Below, one piece after another: positions 7,722 to 15,539 of a stretch of 64,000 nt of DNA (its first letter is position 1; each line of letters starts with the position of its first letter). Origin of the DNA: Hungatella hathewayi (GTDB lineage Bacteria > Bacillota > Clostridia > Lachnospirales > Lachnospiraceae). The notes beneath the pieces are model-generated. The model was given only the letters and a program-made list of their open reading frames with translations, was not told the DNA's origin and did not search any database. The stretch spans positions 3,002,001 to 3,066,000 of the forward strand of contig CP102274.1 of the NCBI GenBank assembly GCA_025149285.1, written 5' to 3'. The position numbers and the translations under genes were made by a program.

Positions 7722-8681
7722 ATGAAAGTACTTAACCGAGAGGATTACCAGGAGATACGCAGCTGGATTCACCGCAATGCAAGACAACTGGAGCTGTCTG
7801 TCTGGAATTATTTTTTTGAGAATGGAAGCCGGGAGGCTGTAATCGATGCGCTGTCCTATTACCAGAATGAGGACGGGGGCTTTGGAAATGCGGTCGAGCC
7901 GGATGTGTGGAATCCGGAGTCATCGCCTTACGCTACGATGGTGGTGACGGGAATCTTGAGAAGAACAGGAGCGGCCGACGAGATGGGAGCCGGTCATCCC
8001 ATGATGCAGGGGATATTCCGCTATCTGGGAAGCGGCGCCGGCAGCGACGAGGACGGCTGGCTGTTTTCTGTTCCTTCCAATGACGCATGGCCCCGCGCTC
8101 CATGGTGGAGCTATGACGAGGCAGAGAATAAGCTTCAGAGCATGGGAATTACCGCCGGACTGTGTGCCTTTATCCTCCATTACGGTGAAAAGGAGTCCGG
8201 GATATACCAGACGGCACTTGAACATACGGAAAAGATCTTAAAAAAGGCGGCGGCGACAGAGGATTTCGGGGAGATGGGAGCCGGAGGAGTCTGCATGCTG
8301 CTGGGAGAAGTGATGATGAGCGGGGCAGAAGTGTCATTCCCTGGTGAAGCACTGATGGGGAAAATGGCGGAGGTTGTAAACCGTTCCATCGAGCGCGATA
8401 CAGAGAAGTGGGCTGGCTATACACCGCGGCCATCAGAGTTTATCTGGGGACCGGACAGCCCCTTTTACAAGGGGAATGAAGAGATCGTGGAAAAGGAGCT
8501 GGATTATCTCATTGATACGAGAAAACCGGGTGGAGTGTGGGATATCACATGGACCTGGTTTGCATTGGGGGAAAAGTACCCGAAAGAATTTGCAGTCAGC
8601 GAGAACTGGTGGAAGGCGTCCAAGGCGATCGAGAAGCTGAGATTCTTAATGAGCTTTGGAAGAGTAAAAACAGAAGCGTAA
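7722..8681 (+). CDS. Alpha-toroid-like protein of unknown function
   Basis: I recognise no precise function for this 319-residue protein. Segments such as YYQNEDGGFGNAVEPDVWNPESSPYAT resemble the QW-type repeats of squalene-cyclase/prenyltransferase alpha-alpha toroids, and the protein is soluble and helical with many Trp and Gly. The DxDD or metal-binding motifs of true cyclases and prenyltransferases are not evident, so enzymatic activity is doubtful. The ATG at 7722 was chosen because an aaggag site lies at proper distance, although the frame is open upstream to 7647. The gene lies between an AraC regulator and a strong terminator, so it may form a unit with the regulator. Confidence 0.78.
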   Translation: MKVLNREDYQEIRSWIHRNARQLELSVWNYFFENGSREAVIDALSYYQNEDGGFGNAVEPDVWNPESSPYATMVVTGILRRTGAADEMGAGHPMMQGIFRYLGSGAGSDEDGWLFSVPSNDAWPRAPWWSYDEAENKLQSMGITAGLCAFILHYGEKESGIYQTALEHTEKILKKAAATEDFGEMGAGGVCMLLGEVMMSGAEVSFPGEALMGKMAEVVNRSIERDTEKWAGYTPRPSEFIWGPDSPFYKGNEEIVEKELDYLIDTRKPGGVWDITWTWFALGEKYPKEFAVSENWWKASKAIEKLRFLMSFGRVKTEA

Positions 8682-8713
8682 GCAATCATACCGCAAGATA
8701 CTTATAAGGTCTG

Positions 8714-8757
8714 CGGCCGTGTTTTCCGATTATAGGAGAACATGGCCGTATTATTTT
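8714..8757 (+). terminator. Rho-independent terminator
   Basis: A 14-bp uninterrupted stem (CGGCCGTGTTTTCC with GGAGAACATGGCCG, two G-U pairs) with a 7-base loop, followed by a T-rich tail. Confidence 0.8.
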
Positions 8758-8778
8758 ACCGCAAAGGCTAAGAATGCA

Positions 8779-8807
8779 TTGAGTTTTAAGCCGGTATTCA
8801 GTATAAT
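8779..8807 (+). promoter_or_regulatory. Sigma-A-type promoter for the YciI-like gene and diguanylate cyclase
   Basis: TTGAGT (8779-8784) and TATAAT (8802-8807), 17-bp spacer, about 37 bp before the start codon. Confidence 0.65.
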
Positions 8808-8844
8808 ATGAGAGAGTGAACGTATGGTGAATGGAGGTAAAAAC

Positions 8845-9141
8845 ATGAAGTATTATATGGTAGAAGGAATGATACTGGATGCGGACCGTATGAATGATGC
8901 GATTATGAAGGACCATATGGCGTATACGCAGAAGGCCATGGACAGCGGGATGATCTTTCTGTCGGGGCTTAAGACGGACAGGAGCGGCGGTGCCTTTCTC
9001 ATGAAAGCGGAGAATCCGGAGGAAATAGAGTCATATCTGGCCTCAGAACCTTTTAAACTGTATGGGATACAGGATTATAGATGGGCGGAGTTTGATATCC
9101 ATTATATCAATCCACAGCCGGAGCAATGGTTCCAAAACTGA
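8845..9141 (+). CDS. YciI-like protein
   Basis: Small dimeric alpha/beta-barrel-type protein of the YCII-related family; the cellular role is not known. The 98 residues have the typical family order: a first strand (KYYMVEGMIL), helix with His-Met (IMKDHMAYTQKAMDSGMIFLSGLK), and the second half (GGAFLMKAENPEEIESYLASEPFKLYGI) containing the SDPF-like motif as EPF. The ATG at 8845 is chosen over 8824 because the ggaggt site lies directly before it. The diguanylate cyclase starts 33 bp downstream and is probably co-transcribed. A link to c-di-GMP signalling is not established. Confidence 0.82.
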   Translation: MKYYMVEGMILDADRMNDAIMKDHMAYTQKAMDSGMIFLSGLKTDRSGGAFLMKAENPEEIESYLASEPFKLYGIQDYRWAEFDIHYINPQPEQWFQN

Positions 9142-9174
9142 TGCGCTTCCGGTAATCAGACAGGAGGATGAAGC

Positions 9175-11100
9175 ATGAAAAAAGCCATCACGTTCAGACT
9201 GTGTGCCGTGATCATTACCGCCATGGTAATGATGGCGATTCTGGGCTATTATCTGCAGACGAAGTCGGCAAAAGAGGCGATGAGAACGAATTCGGAGCTC
9301 CGGTTCAATCAGGTTTCGGAGGTCCTCGAACGGAATGATACGGAGATCGGGGAACTGCGGGAGAATCTGAAGGAGGATTATTTCATCCGGGCGAAAGCGG
9401 CGGCATATATCGTGCAGAAACAGCCTGAGGTGGCGGACGACTTGGAAGAGATGGGAAAGATTGCATCACTGCTCCGGGTCGATGAACTTCATCTTTTTGA
9501 TAAGAAGGGCCGTCTTTACGCCGGTTCCGAACCGAAATACTACGATTATACATTTCAGTCCGGTGAACAGATGCGGTATTTTCTGCCTATGCTGGACGAC
9601 TATACTCTTCAGCTCTGCCAGGATGTGACGCCGAATACCGCGGAAGGTAAGATGATGCAGTACGTCGCGGTGTGGAGGGAGGATCACGAGGGGATTGTAC
9701 AGATCGGGATGGAACCGGCCCGCCTGATGGTAGCTATGGAAAAAAATGAACTCTCTTACGTATTTTCCATGATGACGACCGAGAGCGGGGTCACTATTTT
9801 TGCGGTTGACCGGGAGACGGGAACGATTGTCGGATCTACGGGAGATATTCCGGCAGGAACCGCGGCAGAAGCTCTCGGGCTTCATCTGCCTGAAGACATG
9901 GAGACAGGCGGCCCCTATGAAAGGGAACTGGATATCAGCGGAACGAAAAATTACTGCCTGGTGGAGCTGACGGATGGGATCGTGGTGGGGGTCAGCGCCA
10001 CATACGGGAAGCTCTATGAAAATGTTCCGAACAATATGATGCTGATCCTGTTCAGCCTGTGCGTACTGTCCTTTGTCACCGTATTCCTGATTGTTAAAAT
10101 GCTGGATAAATTTATTTTAAGTGATATTTACGGGACGATAGAAGGAACAAAGAAGATCGCGGCCGGCAATCTTGATTACAGGCTGGAGATCGACCATACG
10201 CCGGAATTTAAAGAGCTGAGCGCCAACATTAACCGGATGGTGGGAAGCCTTCTGGAGGCGACCGGCAAGCTGTCTTTCGTGTTCCAGAGTGTCGATATTC
10301 CGATTGCTGTTTACGAGTATAATCAGGACATGAGGCGTGTACTGGCGACGAAAAAGCTGGGAGAGATTCTGATGATACCGGAGGAAGAGCTTCGCACTGT
10401 ACTTGCGGACAGGACGCTTTTCGTGGAACGAATCAGGGAGCTGTGCGCCGAACCGCTGGCTGAAGAGAAGGAAGTATACCTCCTGGAAGGGAGCGAGCGC
10501 CGTTATGTAAGGATTACGTCGTACGAAGGGGAGGGAAGGACGCTGGGAATCGTCATCGATGTGACAGAGGCGATCGTGGAGAAACAGCAGATTGAACAGG
10601 AACGGGATATTGATCTGCTTACCGGCCTCCTGACGAGGCGGGCCTTTTTCCGTACGGCGGACCAGCTGTTTGCAGATCCGGGGCGGATGAAGACGGCGAT
10701 GCTTCTGATGATGGATCTGGATAATCTGAAACATGTCAATGATACCTGGGGCCATGAGTATGGTGATAAGCTCCTGAAGGCGGCGGCCGATTTATTTGCC
10801 GGTCTGAAGGCTCCTGAGAAAGTGGCGGCCCGGCTGAGCGGAGATGAGTTTGTACTGCTGATCTACGGCGCAGATGAAAAAGAGGAACTCTATGCATGTC
10901 TAGAGCGGCTGGAAAAGAGTATAAGGGAAGCCAGGCTTGCACTGCCGGAAGGCGGGGAGGCTGAGATCAGTGTATCGGGCGGCTATTTGATCTATCCGGA
11001 GGTCGGCGGTGACTGCACAGAGATGCTTCATCTGGCTGATCAGGCGATGTACCGGGTGAAGAAGAGCGGAAAAGGCAGGTTTGAGAAGTATGGCCGGTAG
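9175..11100 (+). CDS. Membrane-bound diguanylate cyclase (sensor-HAMP-PAS-like-GGDEF)
   Basis: Makes cyclic di-GMP from two GTP. The 641 residues start with one membrane segment (about 8-27), then an extracytoplasmic Cache-like sensor region (about 30-285), a second membrane segment (MMLILFSLCVLSFVTVFLIV), a HAMP-like stretch (IEGTKKIAAGNLDYRLEI), a PAS-like segment, and the C-terminal GGDEF domain (DLLTGLLTRRAFF; MMDLDNLKHVNDTWGHEYGD). The active-site loop is SGDEF (555-559), a variant often still active. The inhibitory RxxD I-site five residues before it is absent (A546 and K549 stand there), so product inhibition through the usual site is unlikely. An EAL remnant lies 2.4 kb upstream. Confidence 0.95.
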   Translation: MKKAITFRLCAVIITAMVMMAILGYYLQTKSAKEAMRTNSELRFNQVSEVLERNDTEIGELRENLKEDYFIRAKAAAYIVQKQPEVADDLEEMGKIASLLRVDELHLFDKKGRLYAGSEPKYYDYTFQSGEQMRYFLPMLDDYTLQLCQDVTPNTAEGKMMQYVAVWREDHEGIVQIGMEPARLMVAMEKNELSYVFSMMTTESGVTIFAVDRETGTIVGSTGDIPAGTAAEALGLHLPEDMETGGPYERELDISGTKNYCLVELTDGIVVGVSATYGKLYENVPNNMMLILFSLCVLSFVTVFLIVKMLDKFILSDIYGTIEGTKKIAAGNLDYRLEIDHTPEFKELSANINRMVGSLLEATGKLSFVFQSVDIPIAVYEYNQDMRRVLATKKLGEILMIPEEELRTVLADRTLFVERIRELCAEPLAEEKEVYLLEGSERRYVRITSYEGEGRTLGIVIDVTEAIVEKQQIEQERDIDLLTGLLTRRAFFRTADQLFADPGRMKTAMLLMMDLDNLKHVNDTWGHEYGDKLLKAAADLFAGLKAPEKVAARLSGDEFVLLIYGADEKEELYACLERLEKSIREARLALPEGGEAEISVSGGYLIYPEVGGDCTEMLHLADQAMYRVKKSGKGRFEKYGR

Positions 11101-11131
11101 AACCACAGGACTTTTCGAAGGAGGCGGTATT

Positions 11132-11893
11132 ATGAAACTGTATGAAATTTATTTTAGCCCTACCGGAGGGACAAAAAAGGTCACGGAGATCATCGGGAGT
11201 GCCTGGACGTGTGAAAAAGAAAGGATTGATCTGATGAATCCCCGGCTGGAACCGGCGGGATACTCCTTTACTGCGTCTGATATCTGCATCGTGGCAGTCC
11301 CGTCGTTCGGCGGCAGAGTGCCAGAGACGGCGCTGGAGCGGCTGAAAAAGATGAACGGCGGCGGAGCCAAAACGGTTCTGGCGGCTGTTTACGGAAACCG
11401 GGAATTCGAGGATACGCTGATCGAATTAAAGGATGCGCTTTTGGAGGCGGGCTTTTGCTGTATGGCTGCTGCCGCTGCTGTGGCAGAGCATTCGATCATA
11501 CATAAGTTCGGTGTCGGCAGGCCCGATGAGGAGGACCGGCGGGAACTAAAGGCATTCGCGGAACGGATCAAAATCCATCTGGAAGAGAATGGAAGCGGCG
11601 AAGTATCGGTGCCCGGTGATCATCCGTATCGAGAATATAAAGGCGTTCCCATGAAGCCGAAGGCGGACCGGGACTGCATCAGATGCGGTAAGTGCGCCGC
11701 AGAATGTCCGGTTCAGGCGATTCCGGAGGATAATCCGGCGTCAGTTGATAAAGATCGCTGCATTTCCTGTATGCACTGCATTGCCATATGTCCGGCGCAG
11801 GCCCGTCATAATGATAAAGTGCTGCTGTTTGCGGCAGAACAGAAGATGAAAAAGGCCTGCAGCGGCCGCAAAGCCAATCACCTGTATCTGTAA
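11132..11893 (+). CDS. EFR1-type flavodoxin-ferredoxin fusion
   Basis: Electron-transfer protein with an N-terminal flavodoxin-like FMN domain (about 1-160; the phosphate loop is FSPTGGTKKV) and a C-terminal 2[4Fe-4S] ferredoxin domain. The two cluster motifs are CIRCGKCAAECP and CISCMHCIAICP. This order is that of the EFR1 family common in anaerobic Clostridia; partners are not known. The start at 11132 follows the gaaggaggcgg site; the longer frame from 11081 would overlap the end of the diguanylate cyclase and lacks such a site. The gene lies 31 bp behind the cyclase, so co-transcription is likely. Confidence 0.92.
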   Translation: MKLYEIYFSPTGGTKKVTEIIGSAWTCEKERIDLMNPRLEPAGYSFTASDICIVAVPSFGGRVPETALERLKKMNGGGAKTVLAAVYGNREFEDTLIELKDALLEAGFCCMAAAAAVAEHSIIHKFGVGRPDEEDRRELKAFAERIKIHLEENGSGEVSVPGDHPYREYKGVPMKPKADRDCIRCGKCAAECPVQAIPEDNPASVDKDRCISCMHCIAICPAQARHNDKVLLFAAEQKMKKACSGRKANHLYL

Positions 11894-11913
11894 CCGGAGT
11901 TACCAGTTTTTCC

Positions 11914-11977
11914 CTGACAATTTCCAGTCATCCTGTGCTATTATATTTTTGTAACAGAAATGTAATAATTATGTAAC
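11914..11977 (+). promoter_or_regulatory. Candidate promoter of the CAP gene with triple WalR-type box
   Basis: A weak promoter (CTGACA at 11914-11919, TATTAT at 11939-11944, 19-bp spacer) is followed five bases later by TGTAAC-N5-TGTAAT-N5-TGTAAC (11950-11977). These are three direct half-sites with an 11-bp period, matching the WalR consensus TGTWAH-N5-TGTWAH. Confidence 0.68.
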
Positions 11978-11997
11978 AAAATCAGGAGGGACTAAAC

Positions 11998-12735
11998 ATG
12001 AAGAGATTAACCGCATACGCACTGACCGCAGCAGCGGCACTGGCAACGGCCGGAACCATACCATCGACGGCAAATGCAGCCGTTCATACATACAATTTTT
12101 CCGCAGGAGGCGGAAAGGTTATTATGGTGACGGGAAACAACGGGATGGATTTCAACCATATTTTAAACCAGATCCCCGGATTCCATGCTTCACCGGACTG
12201 CCAGCCGGAGTTCCCCGGTTATCCGGGAGAGGTTTTCCCGGATAACAGCTTCCCGACGCCGGAGCTTCCGTCACCGGATTTTCCGGACAACAGCCTGCCT
12301 TCACCGGGGCTTCCGGACAACAGTCTGCCGACGCCCGACCAGCCGTCTGATGAAAATCAGGATGAGGCCGTAGGCGCGGTGCTGAAGCTTGTAAATGAGG
12401 AACGTGCCAAAGCAGGACTTCCGGTGCTGGCACTTCATGCAGGCGCGACCCGTGCGGCTCAGCAGAGAGCCGGGGAGATCGAAACTGCATTCTCTCATAC
12501 GAGACCGGACGGAAGTAATTTTACCACCGCTCTGACCGCCGCAGGCGTGACTTACCGTGCGGCAGGGGAGAATATTGCCTATGGCCAGAAATCCGCGGGA
12601 CAGGTTATGCAGGACTGGATGAACAGCGCAGGCCACAGAGCGAATATTATGAACGGTAATTTTACCTCGATTGGAATCGGTCATTATAAGAGTGCGGCAG
12701 GCGTTGATTACTGGACCCAGCTTTTTATCAATTAA
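11998..12735 (+). CDS. Secreted CAP (SCP/PR1-like) domain protein
   Basis: Exported protein with a C-terminal CAP domain (about residues 125-245: KLVNEERAKAGLPVLALHAGATRAAQQRA; FSHTRPDGSNFTTAL; GENIAYGQKSAGQVMQDWMNSAGHRANIM), in which His and Glu residues form the family's cavity. Its biochemical activity is unknown. A signal peptide (LTAYALTAAAALATAGTIPSTANA) begins the protein. Between lies a Pro-rich linker with imperfect repeats of PDNS-x-P-x-P, likely spanning the wall. Bacillus and clostridial relatives such as YkwD share this build. The ATG follows a strong aggaggg site. The promoter region has WalR-type half-sites like those before the SleB-like hydrolase, suggesting a wall-related function. 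Confidence 0.93.
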   Translation: MKRLTAYALTAAAALATAGTIPSTANAAVHTYNFSAGGGKVIMVTGNNGMDFNHILNQIPGFHASPDCQPEFPGYPGEVFPDNSFPTPELPSPDFPDNSLPSPGLPDNSLPTPDQPSDENQDEAVGAVLKLVNEERAKAGLPVLALHAGATRAAQQRAGEIETAFSHTRPDGSNFTTALTAAGVTYRAAGENIAYGQKSAGQVMQDWMNSAGHRANIMNGNFTSIGIGHYKSAAGVDYWTQLFIN

Positions 12736-12772
12736 TCTGTATAAAAGAATGATTTAAAATGTGAGACGTCAT

Positions 12773-12818
12773 AAAACGGATGGTTCTGTACATTACAGTA
12801 CAGGCCATCCGTTTTTTT
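12773..12818. terminator. Bidirectional rho-independent terminator
   Basis: Arms AAAACGGATGG and CCATCCGTTTT enclose an inner CTGTA/TACAG stem. T runs exist on both strands, so it can serve the CAP gene (plus) and the TetR gene (minus), which converge here. Confidence 0.85.
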
Positions 12819-12850
12819 GTGAAGGAAAGCGCTTCTGTGCGGCGTATTCC

Positions 12851-13438
12851 TTATGTTAAATTTATTTTTTCCTGCAGCAGTTTTCCTGCAAGCGCACCCC
12901 AGTCACCGTCGTAGTAAAATCCCTTCATATTTGCCATGGCGGCAAGTCCGTGAGCGGCGGCCCACATGATGATTAAGCTGTCGCGGCGTTTATCCTTCTC
13001 CACATGATTATACTCAAGGCACAACAGCCCTAATTCCTTAAACAGATGAAAGGGTTCAAAGTCTCCGTCAAACGTATCTTCCGTCAAATCAATTCTGTAA
13101 TCGTCACCGTCATAGATAAATGTAAAATAGTGGGGATTAACCGCGAAGAAATTAACATAGGCGATCCCCATGTCCAGAACGGCATTGGCAGGATCATCCT
13201 TATCCGTACCTGCGATCAGAGCCCCGCAGAATTTTTGAGTGACGTAATTTTTCATCTCCCGCATCAGTTCATCGACTGTAGAGTAGTGGTTATAGCAGGC
13301 GGCAGGAGAGACGCCCAGTCTTTTCGCAAGCTTGCGCAGTGAGAAATTACTTTTTCCTTCCTCGTGTATCAGCGCCAGCCCCTCCTCGATCAATTCTGTC
13401 TGCAGATTTCCGTGATGATATGGTCTGTCTTCTTTCAT
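12851..13438 (-). CDS. TetR-family transcriptional regulator
   Basis: Repressor with an N-terminal TetR helix-turn-helix (KSNFSLRKLAKRLGVSPAACYNHYSTVDELMREM) and a C-terminal ligand-binding helical domain of the TetR_C_33-like type (ALIAGTDKDDPANAVLDMGIAYVNFFAVNPHYFTFIY). At 195 aa it is of usual length. Starts at ATG 13436-13438. A near-perfect 22-bp palindrome overlaps its promoter, so it very likely represses itself. No efflux pump or enzyme is divergently arranged next to it; the next gene upstream (69 residues) is on the same strand. The ligand and other targets are unknown. Confidence 0.9.
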   Translation of the reverse strand: MKEDRPYHHGNLQTELIEEGLALIHEEGKSNFSLRKLAKRLGVSPAACYNHYSTVDELMREMKNYVTQKFCGALIAGTDKDDPANAVLDMGIAYVNFFAVNPHYFTFIYDGDDYRIDLTEDTFDGDFEPFHLFKELGLLCLEYNHVEKDKRRDSLIIMWAAAHGLAAMANMKGFYYDGDWGALAGKLLQEKINLT

Positions 13439-13509
13439 AGTCCGGCCTTTCTTAAGTCAGTTCTGGTTAGATAATGATGAGTGAAATCAATATTAACACA
13501 CAATAACAT

Positions 13510-13560
13510 AATGTTAACAATTGTTAATATTATAATACCATATATGTTTACAGGTGTCAA
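13510..13560 (-). promoter_or_regulatory. TetR promoter and autoregulatory operator
   Basis: Read on the minus strand: TTGACA (13555-13560), 17-bp spacer, TATTAT (13532-13537). Immediately downstream is a 22-bp palindrome (13510-13531) with arms around the centre ACAATTGT (TTAACAATTGTTAA core), suited to binding TetR dimers. Confidence 0.72.
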
Positions 13561-13601
13561 CATTGCGCGCGGATCTGCCAGGATACGCAGATACCAATAA
13601 A

Positions 13602-13636
13602 ACAAAACAAGCCGGGAACTTATAGTCCCAGCCTGT
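13602..13636 (-). terminator. Terminator of the 69-residue gene
   Basis: On the minus strand, AGGCTGGGACT and AGTTCCCGGCTT pair around a three-base loop and are followed by TGTTTTGTTTT. The 5' arm overlaps the last codons of the gene. Confidence 0.65.
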
Positions 13637-13829
13637 CTTTTGCCTCTTTTTCCGTGAAAAACACGGTCTTGCCGATCTGCCCGGAAGCGATCACATACGG
13701 CCCTTCACAGGCTCCGTAGCTGTCAATGCTGAATGTAAATCCACCGCTGACAGGGGTCACATCGGTCACCCGCCCAGAGTGAACCAGATCTTCATCGAGG
13801 TAATAAACTACAGTTCCTTCTTCAATCAT
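13620..13829 (-). CDS. Small conserved-looking hypothetical protein
   Basis: A 69-residue protein that I do not recognise. It is predicted all-beta (EGTVVYYLDEDLVHSGRVTDVTPVSGGFTFSI), similar in feel to small SH3-like or KOW-like folds, with no membrane segment and no signal peptide. The start at 13829 is preferred because a GGAGG site lies at ideal distance; an in-frame ATG at 13844 overlaps that site. A terminator follows at once, so it is a single-gene unit. Translation looks efficient and the gene is probably real; the function is unknown. Confidence 0.7.
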   Translation of the reverse strand: MIEEGTVVYYLDEDLVHSGRVTDVTPVSGGFTFSIDSYGACEGPYVIASGQIGKTVFFTEKEAKDRLGL

Positions 13830-13891
13830 ATCAGTCCTCCGCATTCTCGAAAGTGGTTGAAAGCCAACCGCAATTCGTATAGAATAAAGAT

Positions 13892-13904
13892 ATAAATACA
13901 GCGG
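13892..13904. promoter_or_regulatory. 13-bp motif shared with the GH120 upstream region (copy 1)
   Basis: ATAAATACAGCGG occurs here, before the TIGR04076/aldo-keto reductase genes, and again at 16578-16590 before the GH120 gene. It may be an AraC-type half-site. Confidence 0.4.
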
Positions 13905-13908
13905 CTAC

Positions 13909-13933
13909 AACTGTAATTATATACATTACAGTT
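13909..13933. promoter_or_regulatory. Inverted repeat, possible operator
   Basis: AACTGTAAT and ATTACAGTT are perfect 9-bp arms around a 7-bp AT-rich centre. It lies between a minus-strand small gene and the plus-strand TIGR04076 gene and could control either. Confidence 0.5.
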
Positions 13934-14029
13934 AGAAAAATCAAGCTTTATCACCATGAAATCAAATCACGGATCTGTATAAGATATGGCCGCAGCACTT
14001 GCTGTGAATCAGTATTGGAGGAATCCCAT

Positions 14030-14380
14030 ATGAGGAAATGTAAGATTACTGTATTAAAGACGACACTGGATGAGGAACTGGCGAAGGAGTACGGAGTTCC
14101 GGGACTGCAGGCCTGTCCTATGTTAAAGGCAGGGCAGATTTTCTTTGCCGATTACGCGAAACCGGAAGGCTTCTGTGATGAAGCGTGGAAGGCGGTTTAC
14201 CAGTATGTATTTGCACTTTCACACGGTGCGGGAGAGGAACTGTTTTATTACGGAGACTGGATAAAAACGCCGGGGATCGCCATATGCAGCTGTAACGATG
14301 GCCTGCGCCCTGTGATTTTTAAGATAGAGGCAACCGGGGAAGAATCCAGGCTGGACTACAATCCCGTAGTACGGGAATAA
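14030..14380 (+). CDS. TIGR04076-family protein
   Basis: A 116-residue protein of a family of unknown function, common in anaerobic bacteria and often close to Fe-S or aldo/keto reductase genes. It starts CKITVLKTTLDEELAKEYG and has several conserved Cys (the first CK, QACPMLKAGQ, ICSCNDGLRPV), which suggests metal or cluster binding; this is inference. The ATG at 14030 is chosen because the ggagg site lies just before it, inside the longer frame that opens at 14015. It is 16 bp in front of the aldo/keto reductase, so the two form an operon. Confidence 0.82.
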   Translation: MRKCKITVLKTTLDEELAKEYGVPGLQACPMLKAGQIFFADYAKPEGFCDEAWKAVYQYVFALSHGAGEELFYYGDWIKTPGIAICSCNDGLRPVIFKIEATGEESRLDYNPVVRE

Positions 14381-14396
14381 AGGAGGGGAAATACAT

Positions 14397-15539
14397 ATGA
14401 ACTACAGAAAACTGGGAAAAACCGGATTGATGGTCAGTGAAATCGGACTGGGAGGAGAATGGCTGGAACGCCATAATACAGATGAGGTTAAAGCCGTCAT
14501 AGACTGCTGCGAGGAGGCAGGGATCAATATTCTGGACTGCTGGATGTCAGAGCCCAACGTCCGTTCCAACATCGGGGCTGCACTGGCAGGCAGACGGGAG
14601 AAGTGGATCATTCAGGGCCATATCGGCTCCACCTGGCAGGATGGACAGTACGTCAGAACCCGCGACTTAGATAAGGTAAAACCGGCGTTTCAGGATCTGC
14701 TGGACCGCATGCGTACAGATTATATCGATCTGGGAATGATTCATTTTGTGGATGAGGCTGCGGAGTTTCAGTCGATCATCCATGGAGAATTTATGGAATA
14801 TGTCAGGGAACTGAAGGATCGGGGGATTATCCGCCATATCGGTATGAGCACTCATAATCCGGCGGTGGCGAAAATGGCGGCTCTGTGCGGTGAGATTGAG
14901 ATGATTCTCTTCAGCATCAACCCTGCATTTGATATGCTTCCTGCCAGCGAGAATATGGATGACTATTTTAAAGAGGAGTATGAAGAAGCGCTGGGCGGCA
15001 TTGCGCCGGAGAGGACAGAGCTGTACCGGATCTGCGAACGGGAAGAGGTTGGGATTACTGTTATGAAGGGATATGCTGGCGGCAGACTGTTTTCAGCAGA
15101 AGCCTCCCCCTTTGGAACAGCACTGACACCGGTCCAGTGCCTGCACTACGCCCTCACCAGGCCTGCAGTCGCCAGTGTTATGGTGGGGTATGACACTCCG
15201 GAACATGTGGCGGCCGCTGTGGCGTATGAATATGCCTCTGCGGAAGAAAAAGATTACGCGACCGTACTTGCAGGAGCACCTCACCTCGCGTACGCCGGCC
15301 AGTGTACGTACTGCGGCCACTGTGCGCCGTGTCCGTCGGCCATTGATATCGCTATGGTGAACAAGCTTTACGATCTGGCAGTGATGCAGGAGGAGGTCCC
15401 TGCCTCGCTGCGGGCGCATTATAACGGACTGTCAGCGGGGGCGGGCGACTGTATCGGCTGCGGAAGCTGCGAATCACGGTGTCCCTTCGGCGTACCTGTG
15501 GTGGAACGGGTGGAACAGGCGAAAGTGTTATTTTCCTGA
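14397..15539 (+). CDS. Aldo/keto reductase fused to a 2[4Fe-4S] ferredoxin domain
   Basis: TIM-barrel oxidoreductase (about residues 1-290: MNYRKLGKTGLMVSEIGLGG; LGMIHFVDEAAEF; IRHIGMSTHNPAVA) with a C-terminal ferredoxin-like part carrying CTYCGHCAPCP and CIGCGSCESRCPFGV. Such proteins are frequent in anaerobes; substrate and electron partner are unknown. The canonical catalytic Tyr after the first Asp (normally D-x4-Y) is replaced: the region reads ILDCWMSEPNVRSNIG. That is common in this Fe-S subfamily and means a normal carbonyl-reductase mechanism is doubtful. The gene has a good aaggagggg site. Its last 12 bases overlap the end of the AraC gene on the other strand. Confidence 0.92.
   Translation: MNYRKLGKTGLMVSEIGLGGEWLERHNTDEVKAVIDCCEEAGINILDCWMSEPNVRSNIGAALAGRREKWIIQGHIGSTWQDGQYVRTRDLDKVKPAFQDLLDRMRTDYIDLGMIHFVDEAAEFQSIIHGEFMEYVRELKDRGIIRHIGMSTHNPAVAKMAALCGEIEMILFSINPAFDMLPASENMDDYFKEEYEEALGGIAPERTELYRICEREEVGITVMKGYAGGRLFSAEASPFGTALTPVQCLHYALTRPAVASVMVGYDTPEHVAAAVAYEYASAEEKDYATVLAGAPHLAYAGQCTYCGHCAPCPSAIDIAMVNKLYDLAVMQEEVPASLRAHYNGLSAGAGDCIGCGSCESRCPFGVPVVERVEQAKVLFS

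Noticed and set aside
10117..10755. 212-codon minus-strand frame inside the diguanylate cyclase
   Set aside because: Antisense shadow of a well-supported GGDEF gene; His/Arg-rich composition typical of a shadow frame.
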